Source of the DNA: Silene noctiflora
Lineage: Eukaryota; Streptophyta; Magnoliopsida; Caryophyllales; Caryophyllaceae
DNA length: 20,017 bases
Direction of reading: 5' to 3'
Assembly (NCBI GenBank): GCA_009801015.1
Contig: VHZZ01003343.1
Location: forward strand, 26,935-46,951
The translations under genes and the position numbers were made by a program. The notes beneath the pieces were generated by a model. The model searched no databases. It was not told where the DNA came from and saw only the letters and a list, made by a program, of their open reading frames with translations. Positions 1 through 8,060 of the stretch are shown here, piece by piece (the stretch's first letter is position 1; each line of letters opens with the position of its first letter).

Positions 1-558
1 CATTTTAACATTTTATCAATATAAAATGTGTCTTATAATTATTAATTAGTTAATTTTTACAACCTCTTGTAATTATATTATTTATTAATTACCTCTGCCT
101 CACAACATACACACATATCGTAATAATTTAAGTAATTAACTATTAATTATTAAATTATCATATATTTATTAATCAATTATCAAATAGTTGAATAATTAAT
201 CATTTGGCCCGAGTTCGTAACTCGTCATCAATAAATAAATTCACTTGATTTAATAAAGTCAACTTATACAAAATAATAATTATATATCATATCTCATACA
301 AATAATTAGTTTACTATTTGGGTTTCGTTCTTTAGGTGTGGTCGTAAGGGATCAGTTAATCACCGTCGTCTTACGACAGTAACTTCAAACTCTAGTCAAC
401 CTAGCGTTACCGAATTACGTTGATCAACTGGCAAATAATAAATTATATCCCTGATATTCCATTTACGATATTTATTATGTAGACACCGAAGAAGAGGCAA
501 AAACAACATATTTTTTCGTCTTTTTCATCCAATTTTTGATCAAATTGTTGATCAAAAA
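1..558. other. AT-rich intergenic DNA, no gene seen
   Basis: The first 300 bases are very AT-rich and hold no convincing reading frame. From about 300 the base composition becomes more mixed, and there is an 8-bp perfect inverted repeat (GTCGTAAG at 341-348, CTTACGAC at 370-377). Bases 320-480 could be a piece of another LTR, but I cannot find its partner or its ends. The segment stops exactly at the start of the LTR of element A, next to an 11-bp inverted repeat (533-558). Confidence 0.6.
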
Positions 559-589
559 TGTAATACTCGTGATTTTTAGTATTGGGACA

Positions 590-730
590 CTCGGCAGAGT
601 ACAGGGTACTCGACCGAGTGCCCATATGGGTTGGTCTGTCAAGTGTTCTGGGGATTGGGGACTCGGATGAGTGCGGAACACTCGGTCGAGTGCATTGCAC
701 TCGGTCGAGTGTCATGTACTCAACCGAGTG
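590..730 (+). repeat. Cluster of ACTCG-RY-CGAGT palindromes in U3
   Basis: Copies or near-copies are at 590-602, 608-620 (ACTCGACCGAGTG), 661-673, 679-692 (CACTCGGTCGAGTG), 698-711 (CACTCGGTCGAGTG) and 718-730. The motif is an almost perfect palindrome, so both orientations read alike except for the central two bases. Spacing is irregular, so this is not a simple tandem satellite. The cluster sits directly upstream of the TATA box. Confidence 0.85.
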
Positions 731-760
731 TCTGGTTCGTGTCAGGTTTTTGGCGGAAAG

Positions 761-770
761 TATATATATT
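761..770 (+). promoter_or_regulatory. TATA box of the element A LTR
   Basis: TATATATATT lies about 200 bases into the LTR and about 30 bases downstream of the last ACTCG-RY-CGAGT copy. This is where a U3 promoter is expected, so transcription would start near 795. Inferred from position and sequence only. Confidence 0.6.
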
Positions 771-1862
771 AGAATGAGAAGCAGTAAATCGTTTATTCAC
801 TTTTAAAACAAAAACCTAAGCATCGATTACTGCTCCTCCTTCTAATTCTTCATTCTGCGGTGCATCTTCATCTTTTGTTGGGGTTTTCACGTATCGTAAG
901 ACCGTAATCGTCAGGGTAAGTCTTTAATTGAGTCCTTTGACCTATTATACGTAACCCTAATTTCTGATTTGGGGGTTTTAGGGATTTGTGTGCCTTATTT
1001 GTATTAATTGATTCGTTATAGCAGAAGACTTCGTAGAGGAAGCATATTGATCTCTTGCTTGTGCCGGATTTTCTTATTGAGGTAGAGTTTTCCTACTCAG
1101 TTAATTGTAGAACTGTATACTGTATTAATGTGATGATCTTGTTATATATTGTGATATGTTTGTATGATTGTGACGATGTTGTGATGGCGGTGTTGGTGGT
1201 GGATGTTGGTGTTGGGTGTGATGGTGATGTGATCGGTATTGTGATTTTATGAGCCATTGTGAGAAGTGGTCTTACCCCCATTGTTCGCCTTCTGCGTTCT
1301 CTCAGCACAGGGGGGATGTGCACATTAAGGGACTTGGGTTATTGTGGGTGGTTAGGTGGTTGGGTGCGGTCTTCCACTGGCAGGGCTACATACTTCGGTG
1401 TGTAGTGGGTTACTTGATGTGTGGTGTATGGTGATGATGATGGTTATGGTGGCGGTTTTGCGTTTGTTCCGTGTTGTTTACATTGTTTACTGTATATAGT
1501 TGTTCAGTTGACTGACCCCATATTTGTTTTAAAAACTGTGGTGATCCATTCGGGGATGGTGAGCAGTTGATTTAGCAGGTTATGACGATGATGGTTGTTG
1601 ACTAGGTGGTGGGGTTAGTAGGGTGGAGTCTCACGAGTTTTGTCTTAGCTTCCGCAGACTTGTTTAGTTTCACCTTTGTTTTGGTTTAGACTTTGCACTT
1701 TTTTTTATGGAGAGATTTGTAATCACATTAAGTTATGTTTACTTTTAATGTTTCATTATGGTTACTACGATGTTCACTGCCTCGGGAAACCGAGATGGTA
1801 GCATTCCTGTATTCGGAGGTAGTCCTTGGTAAGGTTCCTCGGAGTATGGGGGTGCTACAAAG

Positions 1863-1874
1863 TGGTATCACAGC
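1863..1874 (+). other. Primer-binding site of element A
   Basis: TGGTATCACAGC starts three bases after the LTR end. It differs by one base from TGGTATCAGAGC, the standard complement of the 3' end of plant initiator tRNA-Met, which primes minus-strand DNA synthesis in most plant chromoviruses. Confidence 0.85.
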
Positions 1875-2007
1875 AACCCTGCGACCGTGTGGTGAGCCTG
1901 TGGTCGGGAGTACCCGGGTCACCCACCTAGCGGGGGAGGATTCTAGGCCTGGCTGCGGTCAGGTTTAAGGCACAACGAGGACGTTATGTTCTTTAAGTGG
2001 GGGAGTT
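1875..2007 (+). other. Leader fragment ending in a PPT
   Basis: Untranslated sequence after the A primer site. It ends in AAGTGGGGGAG (1995-2005), a typical polypurine tract placed two bases before the TGTAACACC start of LTR B. A PPT belongs at the 3' end of an element, so somewhere in this stretch sequence from the 5' leader of A changes to 3'-end sequence of another element. The exact joint is not visible. Confidence 0.55.
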
Positions 2008-2208
2008 TGTAACACCCCAAGAAATTGTGAGAAAGTTGTCCCATATCGGGAAAATAAAGAGATTATGATATATTTATAAGAGATTCCACCCACTATTTAG
2101 TAACAAGACCTTGTGCTTTTGGGCTTAAGTGAGGATAAATAATAGGCCCAAAGGTGCACATTTTATCTTATTAGGTTGTGTTACGACGTGGTGGGTCGGG
2201 TTGTTATA
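2008..2208 (+). repeat. Short LTR of a second element (B)
   Basis: A 201-bp unit starting TGTAACACCCCAAG and ending TTGTTATA, where TTGTTACA would be usual. It has a PPT just before it and a tRNA-Met-type primer site just after it, which together define LTR edges. An internal TATA-like stretch (GATATATTTATAAG, about 2068-2081) is a plausible promoter. The block TCCCATATCGGG (2039-2050) near its start is common in short plant LTRs. No second copy occurs in the window. Small size suggests a TRIM, LARD or small gypsy family. Confidence 0.65.
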
Positions 2209-2210
2209 AA

Positions 2211-2222
2211 TGGTATAAGAGC
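2211..2222 (+). other. Second primer-binding site, after LTR B
   Basis: TGGTATAAGAGC differs by one base from the initiator tRNA-Met complement TGGTATCAGAGC and lies two bases after the end of LTR B. The window thus has two primer sites before one gag gene. Confidence 0.75.
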
Positions 2223-2909
2223 AACGATTTTGGAACCTAAAACCAATGAACAAAATGAACGTAGTGTGTCTAATTAAAATGAACCCGAGTAGAAGTTGTT
2301 TAGGGCTACCGCAAAGGTTTAGGAGATGTCCTGAAACCGCATCCTTGCCTTTACAACTTTGAGCCGGTCACGGGAGTGTCAAGGGACGATGTATGCTAAG
2401 TGTTTCTATATATGATTGCATGAATGACATGTGTTGAAGTGTATGATGATATGGAAATGAGAACATGTTGGCTTGAATGGTTATACTGTTGTGTGGTACG
2501 AATAGTCACATGATAGAATTATGTGCCAGTATGATTTTGTGTATGAGAAAATGTGGGATAGTTAAAGTATTGCATGACCCGACCGAGTGGAGGGGACTCG
2601 ACCGAGTGTGAGGCACTCGAACGAGTTCCTGGCACTCAACCGAGTGGGATTTTTGATGTTTTGAGGCAGAATCCCTGCAACTTTCGCACTCGACCGAGTG
2701 TACGAGACACTCGACCGAGAACTTTAAGTACTAGACCGAGTGCGTTTTGGGGGTAAATTATGTCAAACCCTGGAATATGTGAACTCGACCGAGTTGGGTG
2801 TACTCGACCGAGTGCCTCTTGGCACTCGACCGAGTGCATTATTACGAGGCTGTTTATGCTATTTGAGTCGTAGGCTATGTGCTTGCGACTGTTTTCTTGT
2901 ATAGTAACG
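2223..2909 (+). other. 5' untranslated leader before gag
   Basis: There is no open frame of note. The first half is ordinary leader sequence. The second half (2579-2836) holds a cluster of palindromes, listed separately. Gag follows at 2910. It is unclear whether the first part belongs to A or came with LTR B. Confidence 0.6.
2579..2836 (+). repeat. Cluster of ACTCG-RY-CGAGT palindromes in the leader
   Basis: About ten copies: 2579-2589 (partial), 2595-2608, 2613-2626 (variant), 2633-2646, 2687-2700 (CACTCGACCGAGTG), 2708-2720, 2729-2742 (variant), 2782-2795, 2801-2814 and 2823-2836 (CACTCGACCGAGTG). It is the same motif as in U3 of the same element, but lies downstream of the LTR and would be in the transcript. 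Almost all copies here have the central pair AC. Confidence 0.85.
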
Positions 2910-4004
2910 ATGCCTCCAAAGAGATATGTCGCTTACATCAAAGCTTCTGAGATGACTATCGACGAGGTAGCCAGGATGATCGAACAGCGGGAGGTGCTCA
3001 CTGAGACTCTCTAAACGATAGGGCAGGCCAAGGAGAAGGTGGTGGATGCTACCAAAATGAGCACCACTATCTCTCGCTTCAACCCTAAGGTGTATGAGGG
3101 CACCGGGGCGCCGAATCTGTTAGACAACTGGCATATGGAGATGGAGAGTGTTCTGGAGGTCGTCAACTGTCTAGAAGAGATGAAGGTAGAGCAAGCTACG
3201 TTCTACCTCCGAGATGAGGCTGCTGTATGGTGGAACCGGGAGAAGGATAACGCTCGGGAGTACTACAAGAGCCTTGGGGAACCTTCTATCCCTTAGGTCG
3301 AGTTTAAGAAGGCTATGAGGCACCAGCTTGTTCCTGAGCACATTAGGAACAAGATGAGAGCAGAGTTCGACTCTTTCCGCATGACTAAGGGGATGACAGT
3401 GGCAGAGTATCACCGTAAGTTTAATGAGTTGGCTCGCTATATGGATGATATGGAGATGAACAAGCTGAGTATGGATATTCGATTTGAGAAGGGGTTGTCA
3501 GTGAAGATTCTGGAGAGACTGACTTATGGAGTCCTTACTGATGTTAAGGAAGTCTATGAGAGAAATGGGAATGCTGAGAGGTTGGCTGAGATGAACAAAG
3601 AAGCCAAGGAGAAGAGTGGTGAGAAGAGGAGGGCTGAGAGTGAAGGTACTGGTACGTCAGGGTTCAAGAATGGGAACTTCAATCAGGGAGGGCTTCCTCT
3701 GGGATTTGGGTATGGAGGAGGTTCGTCTTTTGGAGGTCGGGGTGGCAGAAGTTTCAATGGCGGTTCCGCTATGGTTTGCTTCAACAGTGGCGGTACTGGC
3801 CACAAGATGAGTGACTGCACTAGTCTTGGAGGGCAAGGTTTTCAAGGTCAGAGGCGTGGTGGTTTCTCTCAGGGGCCGACTCAGAGCATGGCTAACAACA
3901 GACTAACTGGGTCATGGCATAGCCAGGGCAGTCAGGGTAACCAGAGTGGCTTCAACCGCAACAATGGTAGGAGTTATCAGAGGCAGAACGGAAATAAGAA
4001 CTAG
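2910..4004 (+). pseudogene. gag: gag of element A (capsid and nucleocapsid), broken
   Basis: The frame opens at the ATG at 2910 and runs in one phase to a stop at 4002-4004. Premature stops sit at 3012-3014 (TAA) and 3294-3296 (TAG). A Retrotrans_gag-type capsid domain is visible at about 3075-3500, with the usual run ending in DEAAVWWNRE and the block TVAEYHRKFNELARY. The tail is rich in Gly, Asn and Gln and holds one zinc knuckle (3777-3818). This normally reads C-X2-C-X4-H-X4-C, but its second Cys is Ser (codon 3786-3788), so zinc binding should be lost. Gag would form the cytoplasmic virus-like particle. The stop at 4002 may be premature too, because the same phase continues straight into protease. 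Confidence 0.88.
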
Positions 4005-6179
4005 CATTCTGCTGCGAAGTCTACAACATCGGTGAGCACGGTACAGGGTACTGGGCAGAAGAACAGTGGTAAACTGTTCATGATGGATAAGAAGGAAGCA
4101 GAGGAGGACACCCAGGTGGTTAGTGGTACTTTTCTTGTTAACAACACTCATACTTTTGTTCTTTTCAATTCAGATGCAACCCATTTGTTTGTATCTATGA
4201 GTCATGCTAGGACTATGGGTTTGGAAGTGTTTGAGTCTATAAAAGATGAAGTCTTTATACCGTCGGGGGAGTTTGTATCATGTGGGAAGTTGTATAGAGG
4301 TGTGTCTATGGTTGTAGGGCAAGTTAATTTTCCAGTTGATTTGTTGGAGTTTCCTTTAGGTGAGTTTGAGGTCATAGTTGGAATAGACTGGCTAGGGAGG
4401 TATAGTGCCACCATTGTCTGTCAACAAAAGAAGGTCTCTTTGAAAGGTCCTAAGGGGGTTAGAGTTTCTTACCATGGGTTTGTGATCACGCCCAAAGTCA
4501 ATATTATTGCAGCTGTGACCTTGAAGTCGTTTTTGAGGAAGGGATATTCTATGGTTCTGTGCCATGTGAAAGATAGTCGGGTGGAAGAGCCTTCAGCCAT
4601 GGTGATACCAATTGTGAATGAGTTCGAAGATGTCTTTCCGGAGGAGATGCCTGGATTACCACCAAAGAGGGATATCGACTTCAGCGCGGAATTGAAGCCG
4701 GGGACGGGACCTATCTCTAAGGCCCCGTACCGTATGGGTCCTAAGGAGTTGAGTGAGCTGAAGAAGCAGATAGATGACTTGATCGAGAAGGGATACATTA
4801 GACCTAGTGTATCGCCTTAGGGTACTCCAGTTCTGTTCGTGAAGAAGAAGGATAGGAGTCTACGGTTGTGTATAGACTATCAGGAGCTAAACCATATGAC
4901 GGTGAAGAATAGGTATCATTTGCCAAGGATAGATGACATGTTTGATCAGTTGAGTGGGGCCGGGGTGTTTTCGAAGATTGATCTGAGATCGGGCTACCAT
5001 CAACTGAGGATCCGGGATGAGGATATACCTAAAACGGCGTTCTGTTCAAGCTATGGGCACTACAAGTATGTGATGATGCCTTTTGGTTTGACCAATGCAC
5101 CACCGGTTTTCATGGATCTGATGAACCGGGTTTTCAGCCAGTTTATGGATCAATTCGTGGTTGTCTTTATTGATGACATCCTAGTCTACTCTAAGACTAG
5201 AGAGGATCATGAGGAGCATCTGAGACTGGTATTGCAGACCTTGTGTGATAACCAGTTATATGCAAAGATGTCTAAGAGTGAGTTCTAGCTCGAGAAGGTG
5301 GCCTTTCTGGGCCATGTGATTTCTAAAGATGGGGTTTTAGTCGATCCTACCAAGATCGAGGCGGTGTCCAAGTAGGAGACACCAAAGAATGTGGCCGAGG
5401 TACGAAGCTTTTTTGGTCTACCCGGGTACTACATAAGGTTTGTGAAAGACTTTTCAATGATAGCTCGACCTATGACAGCACTAATGAGGAAGGAGAATAC
5501 ATTTCACTAGGATGCGAGTTGTGAGACATCATTCCAAACCTTAAAGGATCAATTGACTATAGCTCCTGTCTTAGCTTTGCTAGAAGGGAGTGAAAACATT
5601 GAAGTTTACACCGACGCTTCAAAAAATGGGCTGGGTTATGTGCTGATGCAGAATGGGAAGGTAATAGCTTATACCTCAAGACAATTGAAGACTTATGAGA
5701 AGAACTATCCTACTCATGACTTGGAATTGGGTGTCGTGGTCTTTGCTCTAAAGATTTGGAGACCCTACCGTTATAGGGCAACCTTTAAGGTGTTTTCAGA
5801 TCATAAGAGTCCTAAGTACATTTACACCCAGAAAGAGTTGATTATGAGAAAGATGAAGTGGATGGAGTTGATCGGCGACTATGATATGGAGATAGTGTAT
5901 CATGATGGGAAGGCTAATGTAGTTTCTGATGCGTTAAGTCGGAAGAGTGTGCATTCTCTATGCACTACTATGTCACTCATGCGACTTAGGGTAGAGGTGA
6001 ACCGGATGGGAATTCATATGATCAGGAAAGGGCATACTCTTGGGGACTTAACAGTGGAGCCCGCGCTTTATGATGAGATTAGGGTTAAGCAAGCTGATGA
6101 TCCTAAGATTCAAGAGTGGAGAGATGGGTGGAGAAAAGAACAGTTTGGAGATTTTCTGTTCATGCTGATGGGAGTGTGA
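4005..6179 (+). pseudogene. pol: Protease, reverse transcriptase and RNase H of element A
   Basis: In phase with gag. Protease is at about 4080-4400; its active-site block reads VLFNSDATH, with Asn in place of the catalytic Asp (4167-4169) and Asp in place of Gly (4173-4175), so it should be inactive. Reverse transcriptase is at about 4640-5290: [12 protein letters not shown], the MPFGLTNAP block and FIDD, with both catalytic Asp codons (5172-5177) intact. RNase H is at about 5600-5950: YTDAS, HDLEL, FSDHK and VVSDALSR give the expected acidic residues. In-frame TAG stops are at 4818, 5286, 5373 and 5508. The first and later ones sit where this family usually has Trp. The frame is lost by a shift at about 6120-6175, best explained by a 1-bp deletion, after which integrase continues in another phase. 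Confidence 0.9.
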
Positions 6180-7516
6180 GAATCGATGGTAGATGGTGTG
6201 TTCCTAGTAATGCCGAGTTAAGGAAGATTATCATGATTGAGGCTCACTATACACCTTATTCAGTGCATCCTGGTGGTGATAAGCTCTATAAGAATCTTAA
6301 GAAAACTTTCTGTTGGCCTGGGATGAAGAGGGAGACAGCGGAGTTTGTAGCTAGATGCCTTACCTTTCAGCGAGTTAAGGGAGAGAAACGTCGACCTCAG
6401 GGTAAGATTCAGTGTCTTGAGGTAACTAAGTGGAAGTGGGAGTCCATATCTATGGATTTCATTGTGGGCTTACCGAGGACTCAGCAGGGCTACTACATGA
6501 TTTGGGTGATTGTGGATCGACTAACCAAGTCGGATCACTTCATTCCAATGAAGGACACTTGGAGTAAGCTTCAGCTGGCTAATGGATATAGGAANAATGT
6601 GATTNGCCTTCATGGGGTACCAAAGGACATTGTGTCGGATCGTGATGCGCGATTCATATCAAAGTTTTGGTAAGAATTGCAAGAGTTGATAGGTACAACC
6701 TTGAAGATGAGTACAGCTTTTCATCCGGCGATAGATGGTCAGACCGAGAGGATCATTAAGACCTTAGAGGATATGTTGAGAGCTTGTGTCATAGAGTTTG
6801 GTGGTAGCTGGGAGGACAGGCTGGATCTGATTGAGTTCTCTTATAACAACAGTTTCCACTCTAGCATTGGGATGACACCGTTCGAAGCATTGTACGGGAG
6901 AAAGTGTAGGAGTCCGATTTGTTGGGACAACAACGCTGAGGCTGTGGTTTTGGGACCACAGATGGTACAGGATATGATTGATCAAGTAAGGCTGATACGA
7001 CAGAAGATGAAAGCAGCTCAAGATCGGCAAAAGAGTTATGCGGATCTGCATCGTCGAAATATCGAGTTTCAGGTGGGTGACAAAGTTCTTTTAAAGGTGT
7101 CACCTATGAGGGGTGTAATGCATTTTGGCAAGAGGGACAAGCTGAATCAGAAGTTTATCGGGCCTTATGAGATCTTAGATCGCATTGGTGAGGTGGCGTA
7201 CCATTTTGTGTTGCCACCAGCTCTAGAGCGGGTGCATAATGTATTCCATGTATCACAACTCCATAAGTATGTTAGTGATCCCTCCTATGTCTTAGAGGTG
7301 GAGACCATAGAGCTGGACGAGTCTCTGACTTATGTGGAGGTACCAAAGGAAAGGTTGGACCGTAAGGTGCGAAAGACCATAAATGGTGAGACTGTGTTGC
7401 TGAAAGTACTTTGGACCAATCATAATGTTGAAGAAGCGACTTGGGAAGCCGAGGATAATATAAGGGAGCGGTATCCGCATCTGTTTGATCAGGTATGGTT
7501 GGTTACGGGGACGTAA
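6116..7516 (+). pseudogene. int: Integrase and chromodomain-like tail of element A
   Basis: The zinc domain has His at 6245 and 6266 and Cys at 6356, but the last Cys is Phe (6365-6367). The catalytic core has Asp 6515, Asp 6638 and Glu 6746. The last two are 35 residues apart, matching the DD35E rule. A TAA stop is at 6671-6673, probably from a Gln codon. The GPY/F motif (IGPYEILDRIGEVAY) lies at about 7160-7205. The C-terminus, VLWTNHNVEEATWEAEDN then PHLF (about 7405-7485), is the chromodomain-like end of chromoviruses, thought to steer integration to chosen chromatin. Two unread bases (6595, 6605) fall in the core. The natural stop is TAA at 7514-7516. An integrase this damaged should not be functional. 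Confidence 0.9.
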
Positions 7517-7735
7517 CCTTGTTTCTTTTAGGGGGGTAGGAGATGATCGCATGTGTTTTTATATAGTTTTGAGTTCAGTTTGGTTTTGTTTTAGGTTTAG
7601 TGGGGTTAAGTTGAGTTATGTTTTGGTTATGTGTCGGCCGTATGGTATTGTTGTCAGTTATGTCAGTTTTGGTGTTGTCTTTTGTTGGTATGGTTTGAAC
7701 TTCAGGGACGAAATTCATTTTTAAGGAGGAAAGAC
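7517..7735 (+). other. 3' untranslated region and PPT of element A
   Basis: A T- and G-rich untranslated stretch ends with an imperfect hairpin (GAACTTCAGGGACGAAATTC, 7697-7716) and the polypurine tract AAGGAGGAAAGA (7723-7734), which primes plus-strand DNA synthesis one base before the 3' LTR. Confidence 0.8.
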
Positions 7736-7895
7736 TGTAATACTCGTGATTTTTAGTATTGGGACACTTAGCAGAGTATAAGGTACTCGACCGAGTGCCC
7801 ATGTGGGTTGGTCTGTCAAGTGTTCTGGGGATTGGGGACTCGGACGAGGGCGGAGCACTCCGCCGAGTGGCGTGTACTCGGTCGAGTGCATTGCA
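7736..7895 (+). repeat. 3' LTR of element A, truncated
   Basis: It begins with the same bases as the 5' LTR and keeps four copies of the palindromic motif (7784-7797, about 7838-7851, 7856-7869, 7875-7888). Likeness to the 5' copy ends at about 7895, before the TATA box, so about 1.14 kb is missing. The motif copies differ in number and order between the two LTRs, suggesting slippage or recombination among them. The remainder is not found elsewhere in the window. Confidence 0.85.
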
Positions 7896-7898
7896 AGT

Positions 7899-7903
7899 GA
7901 AGC
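7899..7903 (+). repeat. Left target duplication GAAGC of the solo LTR
   Basis: GAAGC lies directly before TGATAAC. The same five bases directly follow GTTATCA at 16557-16561. Five bases is the normal duplication length for plant LTR elements. Confidence 0.8.
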
Positions 7904-8043
7904 TGATAACTATTCTTTTAGTATCGATTTTACTCCTATTTATACCTTTATTTGACTCGATTTTGTGTACTTAAATGTTTAGAAACCACATTTAACTATT
8001 TAATTCGAAATAATTAGTTTTATCACAATTGTTGCAAATAATT

Positions 8044-8060
8044 GTTTTTATTCGTGAATT
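8044..8060 (+). repeat. Left 17-bp target duplication of the LINE
   Basis: GTTTTTATTCGTGAATT is repeated exactly at 8383-8399. Long, variable-length duplications are the mark of target-primed LINE insertion. Confidence 0.85.

Larger units (their letters stand above)
559..1859 (+). repeat. 5' LTR of element A
   Basis: The start (TGTAATACTCG) matches the 3' LTR start at 7736, and the end (GGGGGTGCTACA, 1848-1859) is followed three bases later by a primer-binding site, giving a 1,301-bp TG...CA LTR. U3 carries six copies or near-copies of the ACTCG-RY-CGAGT motif (590-730), then a TATA box at 761-770. The middle is rich in GTG/GATG on this strand. U5 has a small hairpin with a GAAA loop (1781-1794). 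Over the first 115 aligned bases I count about 8 differences from the 3' copy, nearly all transitions. Confidence 0.88.
559..7895 (+). mobile_element. Element A: Ty3/gypsy chromovirus (Tekay/Del-like), degraded
   Basis: The order is 5' LTR, primer site, leader, gag, protease, reverse transcriptase, RNase H, integrase, chromodomain-like tail, PPT and 3' LTR, which is the Ty3/gypsy order. The LTR start TGTAATACTCGTGATTTTTA is repeated at 559 and 7736 and both copies continue alike for over 100 bases, so they are a pair. The GPY/F motif in the integrase C-terminus and the chromodomain-like end place it among chromoviruses. Tekay/Del is my best lineage guess from protein character and LTR style. 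The copy is dead: the coding frame has eight in-frame stops and a frameshift, and the 3' LTR breaks off at about 7895. The leader also contains a second LTR (B). No target duplication can be tested because the 3' end is lost. Confidence 0.9.

Noticed and set aside
443..806. Open frames of about 70-90 codons on both strands over the start of LTR A
   Set aside because: They lie on the palindromic motif cluster; near-palindromes with few stops open frames on both strands. No protein family is recognised.
1055..1434. Val/Gly-rich and Thr-rich frames within LTR A
   Set aside because: They come from GTG/GATG-rich LTR sequence; no motif, and the region is fully explained as R/U5.
590..2836. Palindrome clusters as a CRISPR-like or satellite array
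   Set aside because: Spacing is irregular, spacers are not of even length, and the context is plant LTR promoter and leader sequence.
6595..6605. The two N bases as a biological feature
   Set aside because: They are unread bases in the source sequence and carry no biological meaning.
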